64,000 bases of DNA from CAVQBJ01 sp963724405 (GTDB lineage Bacteria > Actinomycetota > Thermoleophilia > Solirubrobacterales > Solirubrobacteraceae): positions 186,001-250,000 of the forward strand of contig CAVRUQ010000016.1 of assembly GCA_963724405.1 (NCBI GenBank), written 5' to 3'. Under the pieces are notes generated by a model. That model did not search any database and was not told the DNA's origin. It worked only from the letters and a program-made list of their open reading frames with translations. Position numbers and translations under genes: made by a program. Positions 50,683 to 59,715 of the stretch are shown piece after piece (positions within the stretch are counted from its first letter, which is position 1; each line of letters opens with the position of its first letter).

Positions 50683-52224
50683 TCAGTGGTGTGCGGGCGC
50701 CACGACGGTGAGCGGCGCGCTGATGCTCCCCCGGTTGCCGGCGAGGTCGACGGCGCCGAGCGTGACCGTGTAGATACCGGCCCGCGAGGACCCGGGCCAG
50801 GTGAACGTGTGGCTCCCGTGGACGAGCAGGGCCGACGTCACGTACGGGCCCTGCCCGCCGCCGGTGACGGTGAGCGTCACCGTCGAGATCTTGGAAAGGG
50901 TGAATCCGACCGTGGCGGCGTTCCCCGCCCGCAGGCGACCGGGGGTGGGCATGAAGACGAGGGCCGGCTTGGTCGTCAGGTCGGTCTGGAAACGGGCCGC
51001 CGTCGTGCAATAGATCGCGTCGCGATCGCCCGGCGGCGGCACCTGGCTCGCGTGGGTGCTCGCGGCGACGGCGCCGCCGCTGCCGGCCGAGGTCGAGCCC
51101 GACGGCCCGGTCGACCCGCCCGCGGGCGTGCTGCCGGTCGCCGGGGCGGACCCGCCCGGGCCGGTGGGGCCGGTCGTGCCACCGGCGCCCGCAATCGGCG
51201 TGACCGACTGCGACGTGCGCGTGCACAGGTTCTGCAGGAAGGTGATGAGCAGCTCGTGGTAGCTGAGGTCCGACTCCGTCGACTGGTCATAGAGCGACCA
51301 CGCGCCCGTGTCGTACATCGGCACCTCGACGCGCGCCTCGGCGTCGCCGGCCTCGAACAGCTGCTCGCCGAGCGGGTCGCCGGTGAGGTGCGTGTAGTCG
51401 TACAGGCCGTTGAGGGCCTGTATGAAGCCGTTGATGATCCGCTCGTGCGGCGCGTAGGTGTACTCCAGGTAGTGCGCGCCGGCGGCGGTCGCGACGCGGA
51501 CGCCGGCCGGCGGCCGGGTCTGGAAGATCCCGAGCGCGGCCGCGGCGGCGGTCTTGTAGGCCGCGACGTGCAGGCTCGACCAGCCGCGCGCGAGCGCCTG
51601 GATGGCGGTGCCCTGCGACAGGCCGCTCGTCCACGGAGGGAGGCCGCCGTCGAACTGGAACAGGTACTCCCAGGCGATGCCGCCGGCGCGCGCGGTGGCG
51701 AGCGGGATCACCTCGTTGAGCAGCGCGCGCAGCTTGGCGGTCTGCCCGCTCAGCCAGTAGCCGTTCGCCTCGCCGAACGTCGCCAGCCATTGGATCTCGA
51801 TGCCCTGACCCGGGTAGTACTCCCACACGAGCCCGCTGCCCGGGAAGCTAACCCGGGCGTCGGCGCTCAGCAGCGGACGGGTGTTCCACCACTGGACGTT
51901 GCGCTGCAGGGTGAGGAACAGGGCGGGCAGGCGCGACGGGATGAGCTCGCCGGCGGCCGCCATCGCCTGGAGGTTGGCGATCACCGCGCCGAGCTCGCTC
52001 TGGCGGGTGCCGCCGAGCTTGCCGAGCAGGTGCTTGGCGGCGATGTACTCCGCGAGGTACTGCTGGTGCAGGGGCGGCGCCAGCGCGCCGCCGCGTTCGA
52101 GCGCGGCGAGCGCCGCCGACACCGTCGGTCCGGACGGCGCGGCCGCGGCGGGGTCGCCGAGCGATGCCACGCCCGCGCCGAGGAGCGCCGCACCGATCAG
52201 CGCGAGCGCGAGCAGGCGGTGCAT
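50683..52224 (-). CDS. Secreted D-glucuronyl C5-epimerase-like protein
   Basis: This 513-residue protein has a signal peptide (LLALALIGAALLGAGVASLGDPAAAAPSG). Its middle part matches the C-terminal domain of D-glucuronyl C5-epimerase: PPWTSGLSQGTAIQALARGWSSL, YAPHERIINGFIQALNGLYDYTHLTGD and MYDTGAWSLYDQ. The end (about 345-513) holds a Gly/Thr/Ser-rich linker and an Ig-like domain. The epimerase family normally changes uronic acids in heparan-like chains; the bacterial substrate is unknown. A TACCAT box lies 7 bases before ATG 52224. Confidence 0.8.
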   Translation of the reverse strand: MHRLLALALIGAALLGAGVASLGDPAAAAPSGPTVSAALAALERGGALAPPLHQQYLAEYIAAKHLLGKLGGTRQSELGAVIANLQAMAAAGELIPSRLPALFLTLQRNVQWWNTRPLLSADARVSFPGSGLVWEYYPGQGIEIQWLATFGEANGYWLSGQTAKLRALLNEVIPLATARAGGIAWEYLFQFDGGLPPWTSGLSQGTAIQALARGWSSLHVAAYKTAAAAALGIFQTRPPAGVRVATAAGAHYLEYTYAPHERIINGFIQALNGLYDYTHLTGDPLGEQLFEAGDAEARVEVPMYDTGAWSLYDQSTESDLSYHELLITFLQNLCTRTSQSVTPIAGAGGTTGPTGPGGSAPATGSTPAGGSTGPSGSTSAGSGGAVAASTHASQVPPPGDRDAIYCTTAARFQTDLTTKPALVFMPTPGRLRAGNAATVGFTLSKISTVTLTVTGGGQGPYVTSALLVHGSHTFTWPGSSRAGIYTVTLGAVDLAGNRGSISAPLTVVAPAHH

Positions 52225-52231
52225 GACGGCG

Positions 52232-52237
52232 ATGGTA
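52232..52237 (-). promoter_or_regulatory. -10 box TACCAT, leaderless-type promoter
   Basis: On the minus strand TACCAT ends 7 bases before ATG 52224 of the epimerase-like gene. A plus-strand TACGCT (52236-52241) for the divergent lipoprotein gene overlaps it. Confidence 0.55.
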
Positions 52238-52271
52238 CGCTCGCCGCCTGTCGGATGGGCTCCAGTGGACC

Positions 52272-53426
52272 GTGGCCCGTCCGCGGAGTTTCGTGCACGC
52301 ACGCCCTTGCAAAAACATCGCCGCCCGGCTAGTTGCGCTCGCCATGGTGGGGATCGGACTGACCGCATGCGGCGGCTCGAGCCCCGACGCCGGCTCGCTT
52401 CTCAACGACGCCTTCCATCCCGCCCAGCGCGTCGTCAGCGGACGGCTGTCGCTCTCGTTCGGCCTGTCGGGCGTCACCGCCGCCGGGCCCGTGGCGCCCC
52501 TCGGGCTCACCATCGACGGCCCCTTCGCGAGCGCCGGCGCCGGCCGCCTGCCTCGCTTCGCGCTGACGCTGTCCAACTCCGCGCAGGGGCGGACCGTGGC
52601 GACGGACGCGATCTCGACGGGCACGCAGTTCTTCGTGCGGATCGGCCGGACGGCGTTCGTCGCGCCGCCGAGCGCGTTCGCGCAGCTGCAGAGCACGTAC
52701 GCGCAGTCGGCGGCGCGCTCCCCGGGCACCGGCAGCACGCCGCTCACGTCGCTCGGGATCGACCCGGGCGCGTGGCCGTCGAACCCGCGGGTCGTCGGCC
52801 GGGTGACCCTCGACGGCGTGCAGACGGAGCACATCAGCGCCGGCGTGGATGCGCCCCGCTTCCTGGCCGACCTCAACCGCGTCGCCGGCGCCGGCGGCGA
52901 GCTCGCGCTCGCCGGCTCGGGCGCGTCCGCGTCGGGCCTGTCCCCCGTCGAGCTGGCGGCGCTGTCCCGCTCGCTCGATCATGCCTCGATCGACGTGTAC
53001 GTCGGAACCGCCGACCACGTCCTGCGTCTGCTGCGGCTGCGCGCGAGCATCGATCCCCCCGCGTCGGCCCGGCCGGCGCTCGGCGGGCTGCTCCGGGGCG
53101 AGGTCCGGTTCGCGCTCGCCTTCAGCGCCGTCAACCGGGCCGTGACGATCGCGGCGCCGGCCCACGCGCTCCCGCTGTCGACGCTCATCACCGAGCTGGA
53201 GCGACTCGGCGTCGGCGGCCAGGGCGCGCCGGCCGGCTCGAGCGGGCCGGGCACGACCCCTGCAACGACGACGACGTCCACGAGCACCGCCGCCGCGCCG
53301 TCGAGCGCCACGCTCCCGCCCGGGCTGGCCGGCGCGGCCCCGCCGGCGTACCTGCGCTGCTACGAGCAGGCGGGCCAGGACCTGGCCGCCCGCGCGAGGT
53401 GCGCTCCGCTGCTCAACGGCGGCTGA
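52272..53426 (+). CDS. Putative lipoprotein
   Basis: This 384-residue protein has a lipoprotein signal ending in GIGLTAC. The mature part alternates strands (RLSLSFGLSG, LPRFALTLSNSAQGRTVATDAISTGTQFFVRIGRTAFV) in a way that recalls LolA/LppX-like lipid-binding folds. The Thr/Ser tract near residue 335 is a spacer. GTG 52272 is used; ATG 52344 would cut into the signal peptide. Function not known. Confidence 0.68.
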   Translation: MARPRSFVHARPCKNIAARLVALAMVGIGLTACGGSSPDAGSLLNDAFHPAQRVVSGRLSLSFGLSGVTAAGPVAPLGLTIDGPFASAGAGRLPRFALTLSNSAQGRTVATDAISTGTQFFVRIGRTAFVAPPSAFAQLQSTYAQSAARSPGTGSTPLTSLGIDPGAWPSNPRVVGRVTLDGVQTEHISAGVDAPRFLADLNRVAGAGGELALAGSGASASGLSPVELAALSRSLDHASIDVYVGTADHVLRLLRLRASIDPPASARPALGGLLRGEVRFALAFSAVNRAVTIAAPAHALPLSTLITELERLGVGGQGAPAGSSGPGTTPATTTTSTSTAAAPSSATLPPGLAGAAPPAYLRCYEQAGQDLAARARCAPLLNGG

Positions 53427-53468
53427 CGTGAGCCCGCGCCGACCGGGCCGTCCCCGGCCGCGTGGTGG

Positions 53469-53783
53469 CTAGTCGAGCTCCTCCTCGTCGGGCTCGAGCT
53501 CGTCCTCCTCCTCCTCGTCCTCGTCGCCGACCTCGTCGGCGACGTGATCGCTGCCGTGCGCGACCTGGAAGCGCTCGAGCAGCTCGTCCCGGCGATGCTC
53601 GTCGATCGGGGAATCATCGGAGATGAGCACCCACTCGGCGTCCTCGGATTCCCCGGCGTCGAAGATCTCGTGATCGACGCCGGCCGAGTCGTCTACGACG
53701 ATGAGCACCTCGGTCTGCGGGTTGAAGTAGGTACCCGGGCGGATGGTCAGCTCGTCGAGCTCGAAGCGCCGCTGATTGGCCAT
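53469..53783 (-). CDS. Small protein with acidic tail
   Basis: This 104-residue protein has an N-terminal strand-rich part (RRFELDELTIRPGTYFNPQTEVLIVVDDSAGVDHEIF) and a very acidic C-terminus (EEEEDELEPDEEELD). No family is recognised. ATG 53783 follows a TATAAA box 7 bases upstream. It may be a small acidic partner protein. Confidence 0.68.
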   Translation of the reverse strand: MANQRRFELDELTIRPGTYFNPQTEVLIVVDDSAGVDHEIFDAGESEDAEWVLISDDSPIDEHRRDELLERFQVAHGSDHVADEVGDEDEEEEDELEPDEEELD

Positions 53784-53856
53784 GCGCGCCTTTATACCCG
53801 ACGTTGTCGACGGCCGCACGGCGTCGGCGTCGCTCGCCACCGTCCGCGGGCTCCGA

Positions 53857-54312
53857 TCAGAGCTCGCGCAGCTGCCGCCGCACCTCGGCCTCGACGTCGA
53901 GCGGCGACTGCCCGCGACGCCCGCGCCGCGCGTTGCGGGCGATGACGAGGTCACGCACCTCCTGCTCGAGCTCGGGGTCGACGTCCGGCGGGTGGTCGGG
54001 CCGTTCGCCCCCGGTCTGCGACTCGCCGGTCGCCGGCGCCCCGCCGAGTGTCAGGCGGCGCAGCTCGGACTCGACGTCGAGCGCCGGTCGGCCCTGGCGG
54101 GCGCGGCGCGCGTTCCGGGCCGCGAGCATCTGGCGGATCTCGTCCTCGCGCTCGGCGCCGGAGGCCCGTCGCGGCCCCGCGTCGTCGTCGACCGAGAGCC
54201 CGCCGCGCCCGATCTGCCCGTAGACGTCGGAGCGCGTCAACAGCTGTATGGCCCCGATGACCACGAAGACACCGACGACGATGAAGGGGAGGGCCTCCGC
54301 CACGCCGCGCAT
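53857..54312 (-). CDS. Membrane-anchored protein with two copies of an Arg-rich motif
   Basis: This 151-residue protein has one N-terminal transmembrane helix (ALPFIVVGVFVVIGAIQLL) and two copies of a roughly 32-residue motif: EIRQMLAARNARRARQGRPALDVESELRRL and EVRDLVIARNARRGRRGQSPLDVEAEVRRQL. The duplicated motif looks like a short helix pair, as in other actinobacterial membrane proteins of unknown role. It is divergent from a 46-residue membrane protein with 18 bp between start codons. Confidence 0.7.
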   Translation of the reverse strand: MRGVAEALPFIVVGVFVVIGAIQLLTRSDVYGQIGRGGLSVDDDAGPRRASGAEREDEIRQMLAARNARRARQGRPALDVESELRRLTLGGAPATGESQTGGERPDHPPDVDPELEQEVRDLVIARNARRGRRGQSPLDVEAEVRRQLREL

Positions 54313-54317
54313 GGTCC

Positions 54318-54326
54318 TAGATTGTG
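54318..54326. promoter_or_regulatory. Overlapping divergent -10 boxes
   Basis: On the plus strand TAGATT (54318-54323) ends 7 bases before ATG 54331. On the minus strand CACAAT (54326-54321) ends 8 bases before ATG 54312. The two boxes share three bases, so the two promoters cannot both be occupied at once. Confidence 0.5.
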
Positions 54327-54330
54327 GCGG

Positions 54331-54471
54331 ATGTGGCGCCGCCTCCGGCGCCGGACGTTCGCGCCGCGACGTCCGGCGATGTTCGCGCAGCAGGCCCCGC
54401 TCGTGCTGCTCACCGGGGCCGCCATCATCGCCGGGCTGGCGGTCGTCGCCTGGGCGCTGCTGGCCCGCTGA
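54331..54471 (+). CDS. Small single-pass membrane protein, 46 residues
   Basis: This 46-residue protein has a basic start (MWRRLRRRTFAPRRPAMF) and one transmembrane helix (LVLLTGAAIIAGLAVVAWALL). The leaderless-type TAGATT box 7 bases upstream supports it being a real gene. No family is recognised. Confidence 0.6.
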   Translation: MWRRLRRRTFAPRRPAMFAQQAPLVLLTGAAIIAGLAVVAWALLAR

Positions 54472-54484
54472 GCACGGCCGGCCC

Positions 54485-54513
54485 TTGCCGGTCGGGGGGC
54501 GCTTCGCTACGCT
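54485..54513 (+). promoter_or_regulatory. Promoter of the acyl-CoA dehydrogenase gene
   Basis: A -35 box TTGCCG (54485-54490) and a -10 box TACGCT (54508-54513) are 17 bp apart. The operator at 54525 begins 11 bases after the -10 box, just as at 1495. Confidence 0.6.
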
Positions 54514-54524
54514 GGTTGAACGAG

Positions 54525-54540
54525 TTGACTGACCAGTCAA
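54525..54540. promoter_or_regulatory. TetR-type operator, palindrome TTGACTGACCAGTCAA (second copy)
   Basis: Identical to the site at 1495-1510, with the same 2-base extension (TC) and the same distance to the promoter. It lies 84 bp upstream of the acyl-CoA dehydrogenase start. The TetR protein encoded at 2391-3032 is the natural candidate to bind both. Confidence 0.75.
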
Positions 54541-54623
54541 TCTGTTCCTGCGCGGCGACCGCGAGCCACCTTCCGCGGGCAGACAGTTCCCCGCGCGCAA
54601 GCCCAACAGGAGACACCGCCAAA

Positions 54624-55796
<1,173 letters not shown>

Positions 55797-55807
55797 ACCG
55801 TCCGTCC

Positions 55808-55836
55808 CCGTACGCGCGCCCGGCGCGCGCGTACGG
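55808..55836. terminator. Strong bidirectional stem-loop
   Basis: A 12-bp perfect stem (CCGTACGCGCGC/GCGCGCGTACGG) with a 5-base loop, extended by a 5-bp outer stem with one bulge, lies between two convergent genes. There is no T-run. It is the strongest terminator-like structure in the window. Confidence 0.7.
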
Positions 55837-55842
55837 CGGACG

Positions 55843-56787
55843 TCAGCGCAGCGAGATCGACGGGCTCACGTTCGACAGCTGCGGGCCGCCGCTGGTCTGG
55901 ATCAACACGCGGTAGACGCCGCGGCGCACCACCTTCAGGACCTTGCTGAACCTCGTGCCGCTGCCGCCGAGCAACCCGCCGGAGACGGTCACGAAGCGGT
56001 TGTGGGGCTTCAGCCGCTCGTAGCCGACGAGCGCGCCGGGCTCCGGTGGTGACACCGTTCCCGAGAGGCGGTCCACTCCGGCGTGACGCGTGGGCGAGAT
56101 CTGCAGCGTCACGCGCACGGCGACCCCCTCGGTCACGACCTGGCTGACGACGGGTTTGGGGTCGAGCGTCGTCACGCGCACCTGCGCCGTCTGCTCGAGG
56201 CCGAGGAACGGGAACTGGAAGCTGCCGGTCGGGCTCGTCACCTCCGCGTTGCCGATCGTGAAGAAGCCGCCGGTGTACGGGAACGGGTTGGCCTGCAGGA
56301 CCACCTCGTGGTTCGCGCTGCCGGTGCCGGCGAGCGTGCCCTCGACGACGAACGGGTCGCCGAACACGACCGGATTGGGCGTCGTGGCCAGCGTCACGGT
56401 GAGCGGGATCGCCGGCGTGGTGAAGGACCTGATCACGCCCTCGGCGGTGCCGCTCCCGGTCGCGACGATGCGGAAGTAGTACTTCGTCGCCGGCGTCAGG
56501 CCGCTGACCGCGACGCCGTAGTCAACCGGGGTGCGGCCGTTGCCGAGTGGGGTCACCGGCGTCGATGTCCCGAGCGCGTGCGTCGGGCCGTACTGGAAGC
56601 TGACGACCGTCTCCACCCCCCGCGGGTTGATCGCGCCCGTGAGGTCGGCCGAGGAGAACGTGATGGCGATGGCGGCGCCGGTGGATACGGTCGGGGAGGC
56701 GGCCCGGGCGACGGCCGCGGGGGCCGTCGAGAGGGCGACCGTCGCCGCGGCGACGGTGAGGGGGAGGGAGCGTCGAATGGAGATCAC
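55843..56787 (-). CDS. Secreted protein with fibronectin-III-like domain
   Basis: This 314-residue protein has a signal peptide (LPLTVAAATVALSTAPAAVARA) and a fibronectin-III-like domain (GVETVVSFQYGPTHALG, VSGLTPATKYYFRIVATGSG) at about 55-125, followed by beta-rich repeats. GTG 56787 follows a TAGTCT box 8 bases upstream. It probably acts at the cell surface. No enzyme motif is seen. Confidence 0.78.
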   Translation of the reverse strand: MISIRRSLPLTVAAATVALSTAPAAVARAASPTVSTGAAIAITFSSADLTGAINPRGVETVVSFQYGPTHALGTSTPVTPLGNGRTPVDYGVAVSGLTPATKYYFRIVATGSGTAEGVIRSFTTPAIPLTVTLATTPNPVVFGDPFVVEGTLAGTGSANHEVVLQANPFPYTGGFFTIGNAEVTSPTGSFQFPFLGLEQTAQVRVTTLDPKPVVSQVVTEGVAVRVTLQISPTRHAGVDRLSGTVSPPEPGALVGYERLKPHNRFVTVSGGLLGGSGTRFSKVLKVVRRGVYRVLIQTSGGPQLSNVSPSISLR

Positions 56788-56795
56788 GGGTCAGG

Positions 56796-56801
56796 AGACT
56801 A
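56796..56801 (-). promoter_or_regulatory. -10 box TAGTCT, leaderless-type promoter
   Basis: On the minus strand TAGTCT ends 8 bases before GTG 56787 of the fibronectin-like gene. Confidence 0.5.
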
Positions 56802-56926
56802 CCCGCGCGCCGCGCACGCGAACCGCCGGGTGCCTCGGCGGCTGCGCTAGATTTCGCCGCGCCGCCGCGCCGCTCCGCTGCGGTGCGGGCGCCGGCACGC
56901 CCATCGAGATCGAGCGAGGAGACGCA

Positions 56927-57802
56927 ATGTTCGTGTTCAAAGCCGCCGTCGTCGGGGCCGGCACGATGGGCGGCGAGATCGCGCAGGTGATCGCGGCCGC
57001 CGAGATCCCCGTCGTGCTCAAGGACATCGACGAGGCGCTCGTGCAGGCCGGTCTCGACAAGGCCCGCCAGGTGACCGCCGACCAGCTCTCCGCCCTCGTG
57101 CACAAGGAGAAGCTGACCGCCGAGCAGGCCGACGCGCAGCTCGAGGCGCTGCTCGGCCGGATCGAGCCGGCGACGAGCTACGACGGCTTCGGCGACGTCG
57201 ACCTGGTGATCGAGGCCGTGCCGGAGCGCATGGAGGTCAAGCACGCCGTCCTGGGGGAGCTCGACGCCGTCACGCCCGGACACGCGATCCTCGCCTCGAA
57301 CACCTCGTCGCTGTCGATCACCGAGATGGCGGAGGCGACGAGCCGCCCCGAGCAGGTCGTCGGGTTCCATTTCTTCTACCCGGCGTCGATCATGCGGCTC
57401 GTCGAGGTCATCGAGGGCGACGAGACGTCCTACGACACGGTCCAGTGCGCCGCGAACTTCGCCCAGGCCATTCGCAAGCTGCCGATCACGTGCGGCGAGG
57501 TGCCCGGGTTCGTCGTCAATCGCATCCTCAACTCCGCGGTCTCGGAGATCTGGCGCCTGCAGGAGGAGCAGGGGCTCTCCGTCGAGGCGATCGATCGCGC
57601 CGTCGGCGAGTCCAAGGTCGCGCCGATGGGGCCCTTCTACCTCACGGACCTGCTCGGGCTCGACACGGTGCTCAAGGTCGCCGAGCACCTCCGCGACTCC
57701 TACGGCGATCGCTTCTACGTGCACCAGGGCATGAGCGACCTCGTGGCCGCGGGGAGCCTCGGCCAGAAGACCGGAAAGGGGTTCTATGAGCACGCCGGCT
57801 GA
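56927..57802 (+). CDS. 3-hydroxyacyl-CoA dehydrogenase (NAD-binding and first C-terminal domain)
   Basis: This 291-residue protein has the NAD-binding GAGTMG motif (10-15), the IEAVPERMEVKHAVLGEL and SNTSSLSITEMA parts, and the FHFFYPASIMRLVEVI segment with the catalytic His, plus the first C-terminal 3HCDH domain. A ribosome binding site GAGGAGA precedes ATG 56927. The downstream gene, overlapping by 17 bp, holds the second C-terminal domain and an enoyl-CoA hydratase. Together they equal a split beta-oxidation multienzyme. Confidence 0.9.
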   Translation: MFVFKAAVVGAGTMGGEIAQVIAAAEIPVVLKDIDEALVQAGLDKARQVTADQLSALVHKEKLTAEQADAQLEALLGRIEPATSYDGFGDVDLVIEAVPERMEVKHAVLGELDAVTPGHAILASNTSSLSITEMAEATSRPEQVVGFHFFYPASIMRLVEVIEGDETSYDTVQCAANFAQAIRKLPITCGEVPGFVVNRILNSAVSEIWRLQEEQGLSVEAIDRAVGESKVAPMGPFYLTDLLGLDTVLKVAEHLRDSYGDRFYVHQGMSDLVAAGSLGQKTGKGFYEHAG

Positions 57803-58913
57803 CACCGAGCTGGACGTCGCGGCGATCGCCGAGCGCTTCGCGCTGAAGGCGCTCGTCGAGGCCTGCCTCGTGCTCGAGGAGGGCGTCGCCACGACGAAGG
57901 ACATCGACCTCGGCATGATGGCCGGCGCCGGCCTCGTCCCGCCGCCGTTCGCGCGCGCCGACGAGCTCGGCCTCGACGAGACGCTCGCCGCGCTCGAGCG
58001 CGCCGCGGGCGAGTACGGCGACCGCTTTGCGCCGCCGCTCATCCTGCGGCGTCTCGTCGCCCAGGGCCGCCTCGGCCGCAAGGCGGGCCAGGGCTTCTTC
58101 CCGTATCCGCGGCCCGACGAAGGCGTCGCCGCCGACGCCGCCGTGAAGCTCGAGACGCGGACGCTGCCCGAGGGCGGCCGCGTGGCGATCGCCTGGCTGG
58201 ATCGTCCGCCGGCCAACTCGATCGCCCCCGAGGTCGTCGAGCAACTGCAGGCGATGTGGGAGCACGTCCAGGGCACGCCCGAGATCCGCGCGCTCGTGAT
58301 CGCCTCGGCGAACCCCCAGCTGTTCTGCGCCGGCGCCGACATCAAGGCCTTCACCCGCATGGACGCCAACTCCGGGCGCGCCCTGCTCGATGGCATGCAC
58401 GCGCTCCTGCGCTCGTTCGAGCGCTCGTCGGTCGTGACGATCGCGGCCGTCAACGCGCTCGCGTTCGGCGGCGGCTGCGAGCTGGCGATGGCCTGCGACG
58501 TGCGCCTGGCGGCGCGCTCGGCCACGTTCGGGCAGCCGGAGGTCAACCTCGGCATCGTGCCGGGGTTCGGTGGCACGCAGCGGCTTCCGCGGCTCGTTGG
58601 AGACGCGAAGGCGCTCGAGATGAACCTGACCGGTGAGCCGATCTCGGCCGACGAGGCATGCGAGCTCGGGCTCGTCAACCGCGTCGTCGAGGACCACGAG
58701 CTGTTCGACACGGCGCTCGCGTGGGCGCGCAGGCTCGCCGGGCAGCCGCCGCTGGCGGTGCAGCAGATCAAGGAGGTCTCCGCGGTCGCCGACCTCGACG
58801 AGGGCATCGAGGCCGAGAAGCGGGCGTTCACCGCGGCGTTCGCCTCCGAGGACGCCCGCGAGGGGATCTCCGCGTTCCTGGCCAAGCGCAAGCCGGTCTG
58901 GCGGGGACGTTGA
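57786..58913 (+). CDS. 3HCDH C-terminal domain fused to enoyl-CoA hydratase
   Basis: This 375-residue protein starts with a 3HCDH C-terminal domain (about residues 10-112; FALKALVEACLVLEEGVATTKDIDLGMMAGAGL) and continues with an enoyl-CoA hydratase/isomerase domain (about 120-370; FCAGADIKAF, FGGGCELAMACDVRLAA, GQPEVNLGIVPGFGGTQRLPRLVG, with both catalytic Glu). It overlaps the upstream dehydrogenase gene by 17 bp and the sirtuin gene by 4 bp. In FadB the order is hydratase first; here the order is reversed and split. Confidence 0.9.
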   Translation: MSTPADTELDVAAIAERFALKALVEACLVLEEGVATTKDIDLGMMAGAGLVPPPFARADELGLDETLAALERAAGEYGDRFAPPLILRRLVAQGRLGRKAGQGFFPYPRPDEGVAADAAVKLETRTLPEGGRVAIAWLDRPPANSIAPEVVEQLQAMWEHVQGTPEIRALVIASANPQLFCAGADIKAFTRMDANSGRALLDGMHALLRSFERSSVVTIAAVNALAFGGGCELAMACDVRLAARSATFGQPEVNLGIVPGFGGTQRLPRLVGDAKALEMNLTGEPISADEACELGLVNRVVEDHELFDTALAWARRLAGQPPLAVQQIKEVSAVADLDEGIEAEKRAFTAAFASEDAREGISAFLAKRKPVWRGR

Positions 58914-59698
58914 GCGACGCGCCGGCGACGCCGCGGCTCCCCTCGGTGGGGACGGCGCGCCTGGCCGACCTGATCCGCACGGGCGGGTCGGTCGTCGCGC
59001 TCACCGGCGCGGGGATATCGGTGCCCTCCGGCATCCCCGACTTCCGCTCGCCCGGGACCGGCATCTGGGAGACCGTCGACCCGATGGAGGTCGCGCACAT
59101 CGACGTGTTCCGCCGCGAGCCCGAGCGCTTCTGGCGCTTCTACGGCGAGCGCTTCGCGTCGCTGGAGGACCGAGAGCCCAACGGCGCGCACCGGGCGCTG
59201 GTGGCGCTCGAGCGCGGCGGGCTGCTCGACGGGGTCATCACCCAGAACATCGACATGCTTCACCGCAAGGCGGGGACCGTCGAGCTCGTCGAGGTGCACG
59301 GCAGCATCGCCCGCGCCGCGTGCCTGCGTTGCGGCGCCCGGCAGCCGGCCGAGGTCGTCCGCGCCCGCCTGCGCGCGGCCGCGGACGGCGTCCCGCGCTG
59401 CGACTGCGGCGCGCCGCTGAAGCCCGACGTCGTGCTGTTCGGCGAGTACCTGCCCGACGAGGCGATGGAGCGGGCGCAGGCACTGTGCGGCGCGGCCGAC
59501 CTGCTGCTGTGCATCGGCACCTCGCTCGAGGTCTACCCGGTGGCCGGCCTGCCCCTGCTGACGCGCGAGGCCGGCGGGGACGTCGCGATCATCACGCGGG
59601 GGCCGACGCCGCACGACGGGATCGCCTCGGTGCGCCTCGACGGCGACGTCGTCGCAGAGCTCGCCGCTCTGCTCGCAGCGCTCGACCTCGCCGAATAG
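58910..59698 (+). CDS. Sir2-family NAD-dependent protein deacylase
   Basis: This 262-residue sirtuin has the NAD motifs GAGIS (33-37) and TQNID, the catalytic H130 in EVHGS and a zinc site C138/C141/C164/C166. It removes acetyl or other acyl groups from lysines, using NAD. TTG 58910 overlaps the previous stop (TTGA). Its place at the end of a beta-oxidation operon suggests it removes acyl marks that come with acyl-CoA use (inference). Confidence 0.92.
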   Translation: MSDAPATPRLPSVGTARLADLIRTGGSVVALTGAGISVPSGIPDFRSPGTGIWETVDPMEVAHIDVFRREPERFWRFYGERFASLEDREPNGAHRALVALERGGLLDGVITQNIDMLHRKAGTVELVEVHGSIARAACLRCGARQPAEVVRARLRAAADGVPRCDCGAPLKPDVVLFGEYLPDEAMERAQALCGAADLLLCIGTSLEVYPVAGLPLLTREAGGDVAIITRGPTPHDGIASVRLDGDVVAELAALLAALDLAE

Positions 59699-59715
59699 CC
59701 GGCGCGCTCCCCTCG

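Noticed and set aside
48904..52332. 1142-residue open frame on the plus strand
   Set aside because: It is antisense to the ArsA-like and C5-epimerase-like genes, whose motifs and starts are clear.
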